Shown piece by piece: positions 9,135-17,606 of a stretch of DNA of 64,000 nt. Both the position numbers and the translations under genes were made by a program. Source of the DNA: Streptomyces sp. HUAS YS2 (GTDB lineage Bacteria > Actinomycetota > Actinomycetes > Streptomycetales > Streptomycetaceae); NCBI RefSeq assembly GCF_033343995.1, contig NZ_CP137573.1, positions 6,481,001 to 6,545,000 on the forward strand, written 5' to 3'. Under the pieces are notes generated by a model that saw nothing but the letters and a program-made list of their open reading frames with translations, was not told the DNA's origin and searched no databases. Every line of letters begins with the position of its first letter. Position 1 is the stretch's first letter.

Positions 9135-10982
9135 ATGAGCACCGACGCGCAGCACGCCCCGCACCCGAAGCCCCCCACGTCCCCCGCCGTCCCGGAACCC
9201 CCTGCGCCCGCCACCCCGGCCTCGCGACAGCAGCAGCCCACCCCGAACTCCGGCCAGCAGCCCGAGCCGGGCCCTCTGCCGGCCCCGCCCGCGCCCGCCG
9301 GAGCATCGACGGGCGCGCCCGTCGGAGCGCCCCCGCAGCCGCGACCGGCTGCGGACGCCCCGTCCGCGTCGGGCGTGGCGGACGCGTCGACCGCCTCCGG
9401 TAGCGCGCCCGCGCAGCCCGGCCCGCCGCAGGCCACCGCACCCGCGCGGACTCCGCAGCCGTCGGCCCCGCCCGTCGCGTCCGGAGCGGCGCCGTCCGCC
9501 ACCTCCGGTGGCGCACCCGCACAGCCCGGCCCGCCGCAGGCCGCCCCGCCTGCGAGGGCTCCGCAGCCGGGCGCGCCGTCCGCCACCCCCGGTGGCGCGC
9601 GCACGCAGCCCGGCTCGCCGCACGCCACCGCGCCTACGCAGGTCCCGCAGCAGTCGGCCCCGTCCGGAGCGGCGCCCGCGCCCGGTGGCGCACCCGCGCA
9701 GCCCGGCCCGCCGCAGGCCACCGCACCCGCGCGAGCCCCGCAGCCGTCCGGCTCGCCCGTCGTGTCCGGAGCGGCGTCCGCGCCGTCCGCCGGGATCGGC
9801 GGTGCCCCCGCGCAGCCCGGCCCTTCGCAGTCCGCCCCGCCCGCGCAGGCTCCGCAGCCTGGCGCGCCGTCCGTCGGGACCGGGGCCCCCACGCATCCCA
9901 CTCCGCCTCAGCCGCCCGCTGCGACGCCCGCGTCCGCACTGCAGCGCGAGCCCTCGGCGCCCCCGCAGCCGTCGGCCCCGCCGCGGTCGCCTGTGGGCGG
10001 CTCGCCCGTCGCCGGCGCGCCTCGCCCCCTCGCCGCGGCCGCGCACACCGGCGGGTTCGCCATCCCTGCCGCGCCCGCCGTCGAGACGACCACGCGGCTG
10101 CGGCCCGTGCGCGACACGGGGCCGGTGCCCGTACCGCCCGCGCCACCCGTCGCGTACCGGTACTACTCGGCGCCGCCGGAGACGCCCAACGAGACCACCA
10201 CGCGGCTGCGGCCCATCCGCGAGCGGCGGGTCGGGCGGGTCGTGGCGGCCGGGGCGTGCCTCGTGCTCGGGCTCGGACTGGTCGGCGGGGCCCTCGCCGG
10301 GGTGCTTCTCGCGCGGCAGGGCGGCGTCGGGGACCAGCAGCCCCCCGGGTACGCCGAGGCGCGAACCGCCTGGCACAGCACGCCCGTCGACACGCTCTTC
10401 CCACGCACCGTCAAGGGCACCAGGCTGGGCCCCGGCGGTGCCGACCGCGTCTGGAACCGGCTGACCGTCGCCCCCGACGCGCCCTGTTCCGCGGCCGTTC
10501 TCTCGCCCGCGCTCGTCGCGACCCTCCAGCCCACCGGCTGCGTCCGCGTCGTGCGCGCGACCTATACCGACGCCACCGCCACCGACGTCATCACCGTCGG
10601 GCTGGTCTTCACCGACGCCGACGCCGCGGCGATGAGCACCCTCACCGGACAGCTCGTCGCCGAGGGCCGGGACGAGCGGGCCGACCACATGCCACACGCC
10701 CTCCCGGCACCAGGAACCCCCGCCGCCCGCTTCGGCGACCCGCAGCGCGCCAGCTGGCACCTCGCGACCGTGCCCGAGCTGCCCGTCCTCGTGTACGCCG
10801 TCTCCGGCTTCGCCGACGGCCGCCCGGTGGCCACGCCCCAGCCCGCCGCCCAGGCCATGAGCCACACACAGACCACCGTCCCCGCCCAGGCCGGCCTCGG
10901 CCACGAGGCCAAGGGCGTCGCCGACCGCATCGAGCGCGGGCTGCGCATGACCGTCTCCGCGGCCACGAAGGACCGCGCGTGA
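9135..10982 (+). CDS. Pro/Ala-repeat single-span membrane protein
   Basis: A 615-residue protein in three parts. Residues 1 to about 310 are low-complexity Pro/Ala/Gln sequence with six imperfect copies of GGAPAQPGPPQATAPARAPQ. A juxtamembrane stretch then carries two copies of ETTTRLRP (near residues 316 and 352). One transmembrane helix at about 367-390 (VVAAGACLVLGLGLVGGALAGV) leads to an outer domain of about 220 residues with two cysteines (APCSAAV, TGCVRV). Long proline-rich cytoplasmic tails of this type are common in actinobacterial surface proteins, and the Thr-rich motifs resemble Ser/Thr-kinase or FHA targets, which is inference. Its stop overlaps the GTG of the protease gene, so the two are translationally coupled. 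Confidence 0.8.
   Translation: MSTDAQHAPHPKPPTSPAVPEPPAPATPASRQQQPTPNSGQQPEPGPLPAPPAPAGASTGAPVGAPPQPRPAADAPSASGVADASTASGSAPAQPGPPQATAPARTPQPSAPPVASGAAPSATSGGAPAQPGPPQAAPPARAPQPGAPSATPGGARTQPGSPHATAPTQVPQQSAPSGAAPAPGGAPAQPGPPQATAPARAPQPSGSPVVSGAASAPSAGIGGAPAQPGPSQSAPPAQAPQPGAPSVGTGAPTHPTPPQPPAATPASALQREPSAPPQPSAPPRSPVGGSPVAGAPRPLAAAAHTGGFAIPAAPAVETTTRLRPVRDTGPVPVPPAPPVAYRYYSAPPETPNETTTRLRPIRERRVGRVVAAGACLVLGLGLVGGALAGVLLARQGGVGDQQPPGYAEARTAWHSTPVDTLFPRTVKGTRLGPGGADRVWNRLTVAPDAPCSAAVLSPALVATLQPTGCVRVVRATYTDATATDVITVGLVFTDADAAAMSTLTGQLVAEGRDERADHMPHALPAPGTPAARFGDPQRASWHLATVPELPVLVYAVSGFADGRPVATPQPAAQAMSHTQTTVPAQAGLGHEAKGVADRIERGLRMTVSAATKDRA
9400..9910 (+). repeat. Imperfect tandem repeat encoding Pro/Ala/Gln-rich units
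   Basis: About six degenerate copies of a unit near 85 bases encode variants of GGAPAQPGPPQATAPARAP followed by a QPSAPP-like spacer. The best copies begin near 9406, 9508, 9679 and 9799. Copies differ mainly by substitutions and short in-frame length changes, so copy number probably varies between strains. Confidence 0.7.
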
Positions 10983-12229
10983 GCCGACAGAGCCGACAGA
11001 TGCGACCGAACCGAGCGCCCCGCCGCCTGCGCGCCCCGCGCGCGTCCCGCGCGTCCCGCGCCCTGACCGTGCTGCTCGCGGCCTCGTTCGCCGTCCTCCC
11101 CGCCGCCGGGCCCGCCCACGCCGACACCATCCGCGCGCGCCAGTGGGGCCTCGAAGCCATGCACACCTCCGAGGCCTGGCGCACCACCAAGGGCCGCGGC
11201 ATCACCGTCGCCGTCCTCGACACCGGCGTCGACGCCACCCACCCCGACCTCGCCGGCAACGTCCTGGCGGGCAACGACCTCGTCGGCTTCGGTGCCCGCC
11301 GCGGCGACCGCGCCTGGGCCCGCCACGGCACCGCCATGGCCGGCATCATCGCCGGACACGGCCACGGCCCGGGACGTCAGGACGGCGTCCTCGGCATCGC
11401 GCCCCAGGCCCGCATCCTGCCCGTGCGCGTCATCCTCGAAGGCACCGACAAGTCCCGCGCGAAGGCCCGCACCACCCGAGGCAGCGCCCTCGCCCAGGGC
11501 ATCCGCTGGGCGGTCGACCACGGCGCCGACGTCATCAACCTCTCCCTCGGCGACGACAGCGAGTCCGCCCACCCGGACGCCGGCGAGGACTCCGCCGTCC
11601 AGTACGCCCTCGCCAGGGGCGTCGTCGTGGTGGCCTCCGCCGGCAACGGCGGCGACAAGGGCGACCACATCTCGTACCCCGCCGCGTACCCCGGCGTCAT
11701 CGCCGTCACGGCCGTCGACATGTACGGCACCCACGCCTCGTTCTCCACCAGCCGCTGGTACGCCACCGTCAGCGCCCCCGGCGTCGACGTCGTCATCGCC
11801 GACCCGGACCGCCGCTACTACGAGGGCTGGGGCACCAGCGCCGCCGCCGCGTTCGTCTCCGGCGCCGCCGCGCTCGTGCGCGCCGCGCACCCCGACCTGA
11901 CGCCCGCCCAGGTGAAGCAGCTCCTCGTCGACACCGCCCGCGACCGGCCCAAGGGCGGCCGGAACGACGACAAGGGGTACGGCACCGTCGACCCGGCCGC
12001 CGCCATCAGGGCCGGCGGGAAGGTGGCCGCCGTCACCAAGGCCGCCGCGGACCAGGCCGCCGCGGCCGGGCACCAGGGCCGCTACTTCGGCGCCGGCCCG
12101 ATCCCCGACGAGGCGGACGGCAGGCCGGTCGGGCTGCTCGCCCCCGCCGCCGGCGGCCTCGGCGTGCTGCTGCTCGCCGCCGCCGTCGTGCTCTGGCGCG
12201 GCAGCCGCGGGCCCCGCCGGACCTGGTGA
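10979..12229 (+). CDS. Mycosin-like membrane-anchored subtilisin (S8 family)
   Basis: A 416-residue protein. An Arg-rich signal peptide ends in AGPAHA (to about residue 48). The S8 catalytic domain has Asp81 (VLDTGVDATHPD), His116 (RHGTAMAG), oxyanion Asn223 (SAGNGG) and Ser287 (GTSAAAAFVSG). A Gly/Asp-rich linker and one C-terminal helix (about 378-397) with a basic tail anchor it outside the membrane. This is the MycP layout of type VII secretion proteases, but no WXG100, EccC or EccD gene is in the window. The GTG start overlaps the upstream TGA; an ATG seven codons in (11000) is an alternative. It lacks an obvious inhibitory prodomain, as mycosins do. Confidence 0.85.
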   Translation: MSRQSRQMRPNRAPRRLRAPRASRASRALTVLLAASFAVLPAAGPAHADTIRARQWGLEAMHTSEAWRTTKGRGITVAVLDTGVDATHPDLAGNVLAGNDLVGFGARRGDRAWARHGTAMAGIIAGHGHGPGRQDGVLGIAPQARILPVRVILEGTDKSRAKARTTRGSALAQGIRWAVDHGADVINLSLGDDSESAHPDAGEDSAVQYALARGVVVVASAGNGGDKGDHISYPAAYPGVIAVTAVDMYGTHASFSTSRWYATVSAPGVDVVIADPDRRYYEGWGTSAAAAFVSGAAALVRAAHPDLTPAQVKQLLVDTARDRPKGGRNDDKGYGTVDPAAAIRAGGKVAAVTKAAADQAAAAGHQGRYFGAGPIPDEADGRPVGLLAPAAGGLGVLLLAAAVVLWRGSRGPRRTW

Positions 12230-12247
12230 CCCGCCGGACCTGGTGAC
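12214..12247 (+). repeat. Perfect 17-bp tandem duplication over the protease stop codon
   Basis: CCGCCGGACCTGGTGAC occurs at 12214-12230 and again at 12231-12247 with no spacer. The first copy encodes the terminal RTW and the TGA stop; the second lies in the 3' flank and repeats the same codons in another frame. It looks like a recent local duplication. Confidence 0.85.
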
Positions 12248-12260
12248 GGGCGCCGCCGGT

Positions 12261-12266
12261 TAGGCT
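12261..12266 (+). promoter_or_regulatory. -10 hexamer TAGGCT directly before the SseB-like gene (leaderless arrangement)
   Basis: TAGGCT ends six bases before the GTG at 12273, the same geometry as before the DUF2510 gene at 6832. The bases between contain no ribosome binding site. A leaderless transcript beginning at the GTG is the simplest reading. Confidence 0.45.
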
Positions 12267-12272
12267 CGGGGC

Positions 12273-13007
12273 GTGGCGCTCAAGAACATTCCGGACCCCG
12301 GTTTCTCCGACGACGACGGCACCGCGGACCCGCGGCTCACCGCGGCCCTCGCGGCCTGGGCGGAGGACCGGACCGCCCACGGCCCGGTCCTGGAGGCGCT
12401 CAGGGACGCCCGGCTCCTGGTGCCGGTGGTCGCCGTCCTCGGCGAGGTCGAGGTGGACCCCGTGACGGGGCTCAAGCAGGAGAAGACGAGCGACATGGCG
12501 GTGCCGACGCTCACCGCGGGGGACCGCCGGGCGCTGCCCGCGTTCACCTCGATCGCCTCGCTCACGCTCTGGGACCCGGCCGCCAGGCCCGTCGCCGTCC
12601 CGCTGCAGCAGGCGCTCGCCGCCCTCGTCCACGAGAAGGCCGACACCCTGCTGCTCGACCTGGCCGGCCCGGTGCCGTACCAGGTGACCGGTTCCGCGCT
12701 GCTGGCCCTCGCGGAGGGCCGGACGAGCACGGACCCGCTGCACGACCCGGCCGTACGGGACGCGGTGCGCGCCGCCGTCGCGGCCGAGCCGGCGGTCCTT
12801 CGGGCGTACCTGGGCCCGGGGTCCGCGGACGGCACCCTCGCCCTGGTCCTCGGGGACGGCGATGCCCCGGCGGAGGCGGCCCAGCGGGTGGCCCGTGCGA
12901 TCGCCGCCGACGAAACACTGAGGGCCCGCCTGGTGCGGGGCCTCGACCTGGCACTCCTGCCCGCCTCGACCCCGCCTCCCGGCGAGCCCTTCTACGTCAA
13001 GAACTGA
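12273..13007 (+). CDS. SseB-family protein
   Basis: A 244-residue cytoplasmic protein with the SseB N-terminal domain: a LLVPVVAVLG strand, a KQEKTSDMAVPTLTAGDRRALPAFTS segment broken by a basic loop, and a second half with a PVPYQVTG turn. Such proteins are widespread in actinobacteria, often without known function; the name comes from an enterobacterial protein that modifies sulfurtransferase activity. No membrane helix or signal peptide. The only signal upstream is the TAGGCT -10, implying leaderless translation. The gene is convergent with the DUF1844 gene, with 28 bases between stops. Confidence 0.7.
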   Translation: MALKNIPDPGFSDDDGTADPRLTAALAAWAEDRTAHGPVLEALRDARLLVPVVAVLGEVEVDPVTGLKQEKTSDMAVPTLTAGDRRALPAFTSIASLTLWDPAARPVAVPLQQALAALVHEKADTLLLDLAGPVPYQVTGSALLALAEGRTSTDPLHDPAVRDAVRAAVAAEPAVLRAYLGPGSADGTLALVLGDGDAPAEAAQRVARAIAADETLRARLVRGLDLALLPASTPPPGEPFYVKN

Positions 13008-13035
13008 CCCTCGGAGCGAAGGCCTTGCTCCGGCC

Positions 13036-13401
13036 TTACCCGAACACCGGCCCCGTGTACTTCTCGCCCGGCCCCTGACCCGGCTCGTCCGGGACGATGG
13101 ACGCCTCGCGGAACGCCAGCTGCAGGGACTTCAGGCCGTCCCGCAGCGGCGCCGCGTGGAACGAGCTGATCTCCGTCGCGCTCGCGTCGAGGAGGCCGGC
13201 CAGCGCGTGCACCAGCTTGCGGGCCTCGTCCAGGTCCTTGTGGGCCTCGCCCTCCTCGGTCAGCCCCAGCTTCACCGCGGCGGCGCTCATCAGGTTGACG
13301 GCGACCGTCACGATCACCTCGACCGCCGGGACCTCCGCGATGTCGCGGGTCATGGAGTCGAAGTCGGGGGAGTCGGGGGTGTCATTGGGCGTGTCACTCA
13401 T
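13036..13401 (-). CDS. DUF1844 domain protein
   Basis: A 121-residue protein starting at the ATG at 13401; the open frame reaches 13491, but that extension crosses the infC promoter region. A short acidic, Pro/Asp-rich N-terminus (SDTPNDTPDSPDFDS) precedes the DUF1844 core with the hydrophobic helix VEVIVTVAVNLMSAAAVKLGL and a helical arm KDLDEARKLVHALAGLLD. In actinobacteria it nearly always sits divergently upstream of infC, as here. No function is established that I know of; a translation link is suggested only by location. Confidence 0.75.
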   Translation of the reverse strand: MSDTPNDTPDSPDFDSMTRDIAEVPAVEVIVTVAVNLMSAAAVKLGLTEEGEAHKDLDEARKLVHALAGLLDASATEISSFHAAPLRDGLKSLQLAFREASIVPDEPGQGPGEKYTGPVFG

Positions 13402-13769
13402 GGGGGCCACGATATGCCCCACGGAGCGACGCCCTTCGGTTAGCCCTTGCTCCGACGACCTGCTAACCTTGTGTAACGACCGGCCGGACACCTACGTGCC
13501 CGGCCCACAAGTGGAGGCTCCGATCTCCCACCTTGTCGCCCTCCGGGTGACGGGTCACCGGTCAGACGGCCACCATCGTTCCGTACGGACGATGGAGTCG
13601 TCCGATGTGCGCCCCGCGGTTCACCGTGGTGGTGCTCCGGTATTTCCGTGGAGCCCCGCCTGTGTCCCGTCCGGGGCATTTTTCGTGCGCCGGCTTGGTT
13701 GGTCTCAACGTTTTACACGTGACGTGTCCGTCCGCCAAGGCGGTCGCGTGGTGCTACCGAGGAGGATCC
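13402..13769 (+). promoter_or_regulatory. infC leader region with alternative hairpins
   Basis: This 368-base stretch has no independent gene. A weak promoter-like pair TTGCTC (13447-13452) and TGTGTA (13470-13475) stands 17 bases apart. Downstream are several hairpins: CCATCGT with ACGATGG near 13571-13593; GCTCC (13634-13638) with GGAGC (13650-13654); and GCCCCG (13653-13658) with CGGGGC (13672-13677) followed by ATTTTT. The last two share bases 13653-13654 and cannot both form fully, the pattern expected of an antiterminator and a terminator. The leader continues to the infC ribosome binding site at 13760-13766. Confidence 0.5.
13653..13683 (+). terminator. Intrinsic-terminator-like attenuator in the infC leader
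   Basis: A six-base GC stem (GCCCCG/CGGGGC) with a 13-base loop is followed directly by ATTTTT. A U-rich run is rare in this GC-rich genome and its place about 90 bases upstream of infC suggests attenuation rather than simple termination. Confidence 0.5.
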
Positions 13770-14420
13770 ATCAGCGCCGAGCCCCGCATCAACGAGCGGA
13801 TTCGCGTTCCCGAGGTGCGTCTTGTCGGCCCCAGTGGCGAGCAGGTGGGCATCGTCCCGCTTGCCAAGGCCCTGGAGCTCGCGCAGGAGTACGACCTCGA
13901 CCTGGTTGAGGTTGCCGCGAACGCCCGTCCGCCCGTGTGCAAGCTCATGGACTACGGGAAGTTCAAGTACGAGTCGGCCATGAAGGCCCGTGAGGCGCGC
14001 AAGAACCAGGCGCACACGGTCATCAAGGAGATGAAGCTCCGGCCGAAGATCGACCCGCACGACTACGACACCAAGAAGGGTCACGTCGTCCGGTTCCTCA
14101 AGCAGGGCGACAAGGTCAAGATCACGATCATGTTCCGTGGTCGTGAGCAGTCCCGGCCCGAGCTCGGTTACCGCCTGCTGCAGCGCCTCGCCGAGGACGT
14201 GCAGGAGCTTGGCTTCATCGAGTCCAACCCGAAGCAGGACGGCCGGAACATGATCATGGTTCTGGGTCCGCACAAGAAGAAGACCGAGGCCATGGCCGAG
14301 GCGCGTGAGGCCCAGGCCGCACGCAAGGCGGAGCGCCAGGGCGGGTCGTCCGAGGCGGCCCCCGAGGCCCCTGCCGAGGAGGCTTCGGCCGACACGTCGG
14401 CCGAGAACGCCGAGGCGTGA
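13770..14420 (+). CDS. infC: Translation initiation factor IF-3, apparent ATC start
   Basis: A 216-residue IF3. The conserved N-terminus ISAEPRINERIRVPEVRL begins at an ATC codon four bases after GAGGAGG; no ATG or GTG stands at a usable distance, and the first in-frame ATG is deep in the N-domain at MDYGKFKYE. Both IF3 domains are present (N-domain to about residue 75, C-domain with KKGHVVRFLKQGDKVKITIMFRGRE), then an Ala/Glu-rich tail typical of streptomycetes. IF3 rejects non-AUG starts; in E. coli infC begins with AUU and is autoregulated that way, so AUC here probably serves the same end. First gene of infC-rpmI-rplT. Annotations may place the start upstream instead. Confidence 0.9.
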   Translation: MSAEPRINERIRVPEVRLVGPSGEQVGIVPLAKALELAQEYDLDLVEVAANARPPVCKLMDYGKFKYESAMKAREARKNQAHTVIKEMKLRPKIDPHDYDTKKGHVVRFLKQGDKVKITIMFRGREQSRPELGYRLLQRLAEDVQELGFIESNPKQDGRNMIMVLGPHKKKTEAMAEAREAQAARKAERQGGSSEAAPEAPAEEASADTSAENAEA

Positions 14421-14426
14421 TCCGGC

Positions 14427-14451
14427 GGGGGCTGCCCACCAGGCAGCCCCC
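14427..14451 (+). other. Intercistronic hairpin between infC and rpmI
   Basis: GGGGGCTGCC and GGCAGCCCCC flank a five-base loop, giving a perfect ten-base stem just after the infC stop. No U run follows, so it may stabilise or process the mRNA, or act as a weak terminator, rather than end the operon. Confidence 0.6.
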
Positions 14452-14547
14452 GGCTCCGCCCGGCACCACCAAACGAAGAATTGACGCTCCCGGTCGCCCG
14501 GTGCCCGCACCGGAGGGGAGCGCCACTGACGAGGAGAGAACGGCGCT

Positions 14548-14742
14548 ATGCCGAAGAACAAGACGCACTCCGGTGCCAAGAAGCGCTTCAAGGTCACCGG
14601 CTCCGGCAAGATCCTGCGGGAGCGCGCCGGCAAGCGCCACCTGCTCGAGCACAAGTCGTCCAAGCTGACGCGTCGCCTCACCGGCAACGCCGAGATGGCC
14701 CCGGGCGACGCGGCCAAGATCAAGAAGATGCTGGGCATCTGA
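14548..14742 (+). CDS. rpmI: 50S ribosomal protein L35
   Basis: A 64-residue, strongly basic protein starting MPKNKTHSGAKKRFKVTGSG, the L35 signature, and ending in AAKIKKMLGI. GAGGAGAG lies about 13 bases before the ATG. It is the second gene of the conserved infC-rpmI-rplT operon, 127 bases after infC and 106 before rplT. L35 is a late-assembling large-subunit protein. Length and sequence are normal. Confidence 0.97.
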   Translation: MPKNKTHSGAKKRFKVTGSGKILRERAGKRHLLEHKSSKLTRRLTGNAEMAPGDAAKIKKMLGI

Positions 14743-14848
14743 GCTTGATCTCCCGCCCTCGGTGACGAGGGCCTCCGGCCCAGTCCGGGACCCATTCGCA
14801 TCCGGGTCGTGTGAGTCCAACCACGACCCCGCTACAAGGAGTTAAGAA

Positions 14849-15235
14849 GTGGCACGCGTCAAGCGGGCAGTCAACGCCCACAAGAAGCGCCGGGCGATCC
14901 TCGAGCAGGCCTCCGGCTACCGCGGTCAGCGTTCGCGCCTGTACCGCAAGGCCAAGGAGCAGGTCACCCACTCGCTGGTCTACAACTACAACGACCGCAA
15001 GAAGCGCAAGGGTGACTTCCGTCAGCTGTGGATCCAGCGCATCAACGCCGCTGCCCGCCTGAACGGCATGACCTACAACCGCCTCATCCAGGGCCTGAAG
15101 GCTGCCAACATCGAGGTGGACCGCAAGATCCTCGCCGAGCTGGCCGTCAACGACGCCAACGCGTTCGCCGCGCTGGTCGAGGTCGCGCAGAAGGCTCTGC
15201 CGGCCGACGTGAACGCTCCGAAGGCCGCCGCCTGA
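14849..15235 (+). CDS. rplT: 50S ribosomal protein L20
   Basis: A 128-residue L20 starting at GTG behind AAGGAG: MARVKRAVNAHKKRRAILEQ, the basic RNA-binding N-terminal extension, then the globular C-domain (LWIQRINAAARLNGMTYN). L20 is needed early in 50S assembly and in several bacteria represses its own operon by binding the leader. It ends the operon and is followed by a strong hairpin at 15259. Confidence 0.97.
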   Translation: MARVKRAVNAHKKRRAILEQASGYRGQRSRLYRKAKEQVTHSLVYNYNDRKKRKGDFRQLWIQRINAAARLNGMTYNRLIQGLKAANIEVDRKILAELAVNDANAFAALVEVAQKALPADVNAPKAAA

Positions 15236-15258
15236 TCTTCCAGGCCGCAGTACTTCTG

Positions 15259-15294
15259 CCCGGACCCGCAGGCGCACGCGCCTGCGGGTCCGGG
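15259..15294 (+). terminator. Terminator hairpin after rplT
   Basis: A perfect 16-base stem (from CCCGGACCCGCAGGCG) with a four-base loop, 24 bases after the rplT stop. As is common in streptomycetes there is no U run after it. Confidence 0.75.
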
Positions 15295-15371
15295 TGCGTT
15301 CACCCCCTCGGCGCCCCGCCGGGACAACCGCCCCACCGCCTCGGACCACGAAGAGAGAACCGCCGCACCCC

Positions 15372-16211
<840 letters not shown>

Positions 16212-16293
16212 GGGGGTCCAATCCGTCACCTTCAGCTAGTAGGGTGACGGGCTCGGGGGCCCACTGCGTCACACGGAGGGGTGGGGTACGGGG

Positions 16294-17442
16294 ATGACGG
16301 TCGACACGGACGAGCCCGCACGCGGGCAGAGCGCGTCGCCGCATGCTCCCGAACAGTCGCACGCCACCGAGGAGCCGCACGCTCCCCTCGACGGCGGGAT
16401 CGACCCCGACGAGCTCCCCGACGGCCTCGTCGTCGCCGACGCGACCGGCAGGGTCGTCCGCTTCAACGCCGCCGCCGGCCGGATCACCTCCGTGGCCCCG
16501 GCCGAGGCCCTCGGCCGGCCGCTGGAGCAGGCGCTGCCCCTGGAGGACCTCAAGGGCCGCCGCTGGTGGGCGCTGACCGACCCGTACGGCGGGCTCGCCA
16601 CCCGCACCGGCCAGCCCGAGCGGAACCTGCTGCTGCCCGGTGGCCGCGAGGTCCTCGTCTCCGCCCGGTACATCCGCGACACCCCCACCGGCCCGGTCCG
16701 CCGGGTCGTCGTCAGCCTGCGCGGCACCGAGGCCCGGCGGCGCACCGAGCGCAGCCACGCCGAGCTGATCGCCACCGTCGCGCACGAGCTGCGCTCGCCG
16801 CTCACCTCCGTCAAGGGCTTCACGGCGACCCTGCTCGCCAAGTGGGAGCGGTTCACCGACGACCAGAAGCGGCTGATGCTGGAGACCGTCGACGCCGACG
16901 CCAACCGGGTCACCCGGCTCATCGCCGAACTGCTCGACATCTCCCGGATCGACTCCGGCCGGCTCGAGGTCCGCCGCCAGCCCGTCGACATCGCCGCCGC
17001 CGTCGGCCGGCACATCCAGGCGCACACCACGGGCGGCCAGTCCCCGGACCGGTTCTTCGTCCGCGTCCGGCCCGGACTGCCCGATCTCTGGGCGGATCCG
17101 GACAAGATCGACCAGGTGCTCGGCAACCTGCTGGAAAATGCGGTGCGGCACGGCGAGGGAACCGTCACCATCGACGTGGCACCCGCGACCGCGCAGGACG
17201 ACGAGAAAGGCACGGCCGTCACCGTGAGCGACGAAGGCCCCGGCATCCCCGAGGAGTCGATGGGCCGTGTCTTCACCCGCTTCTGGCGGGGGAGCAAGCG
17301 CGGTGGCACCGGCCTCGGCCTGTACATCGTCAAGGGCATCGTCGAGGCCCACGGCGGGACCATCACCGTCGGGCGCGGCCCCCGGGGCGGCGCCGAGTTC
17401 CGATTTATCCTGCCCGTCGGCGCCCCGGCCTATCTCGCCTGA
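16294..17442 (+). CDS. PAS-domain sensor histidine kinase
   Basis: A 382-residue cytoplasmic kinase with no membrane segment. Residues 37-145 form a PAS domain (LPDGLVVADATGRVVRFNAA). The HisKA domain carries phosphorylatable His164 in VAHELRSPLTSVKGF. The ATPase domain has the N box (QVLGNLLENAVRHG), G1 (DEGPGIP), F box (FTRFWRG) and G2 (GGTGLGLYIVKG). There is no response regulator gene beside it, so it is an orphan; the signal is probably internal. It starts 82 bases after the methyltransferase, behind a CACGGAGGGGTGGGG purine run. Confidence 0.9.
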   Translation: MTVDTDEPARGQSASPHAPEQSHATEEPHAPLDGGIDPDELPDGLVVADATGRVVRFNAAAGRITSVAPAEALGRPLEQALPLEDLKGRRWWALTDPYGGLATRTGQPERNLLLPGGREVLVSARYIRDTPTGPVRRVVVSLRGTEARRRTERSHAELIATVAHELRSPLTSVKGFTATLLAKWERFTDDQKRLMLETVDADANRVTRLIAELLDISRIDSGRLEVRRQPVDIAAAVGRHIQAHTTGGQSPDRFFVRVRPGLPDLWADPDKIDQVLGNLLENAVRHGEGTVTIDVAPATAQDDEKGTAVTVSDEGPGIPEESMGRVFTRFWRGSKRGGTGLGLYIVKGIVEAHGGTITVGRGPRGGAEFRFILPVGAPAYLA

Positions 17443-17550
17443 CGAGATCCCAGCCGCGCGGGCCGCCCACGGGCTCATTCGCGTCCCTGCACCCCGTTAG
17501 ACTCGACCTTTGGCACGTTTGCGCCCTTGTGTCGAGCGGGGGCCTGGGGG

Positions 17551-17569
17551 TGTGGGGGTGTCCCCCACA
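17551..17569 (+). other. Strong hairpin in the pheS leader
   Basis: TGTGGGGG and CCCCCACA form an eight-base stem with a three-base loop, extended outward by GGGCC...GGCCC pairs. It lies about 38 bases upstream of the pheS ATG, with a TAGACT -10-like hexamer further up near 17498. No short Phe-rich ORF is visible, so a classical peptide attenuator is not supported. Confidence 0.5.
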
Positions 17570-17606
17570 GGGCCCAGTCAGCCAGCCAAAGGAAGCACGG
17601 GAAGAG

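Noticed and set aside
9011..10904. Long minus-strand ORFs opposite the proline-rich gene
   Set aside because: They mirror the repeat DNA in antisense and encode Gly/Cys-rich or Arg/Gly-rich sequence. The plus frame has a membrane helix and a structured outer domain.
13605..13769. An ORF upstream of and in frame with infC as a leader peptide or IF3 extension
   Set aside because: It runs through the terminator-like hairpin without its own ribosome site and does not resemble IF3 N-termini; the strong GAGGAGG sits at the ATC.
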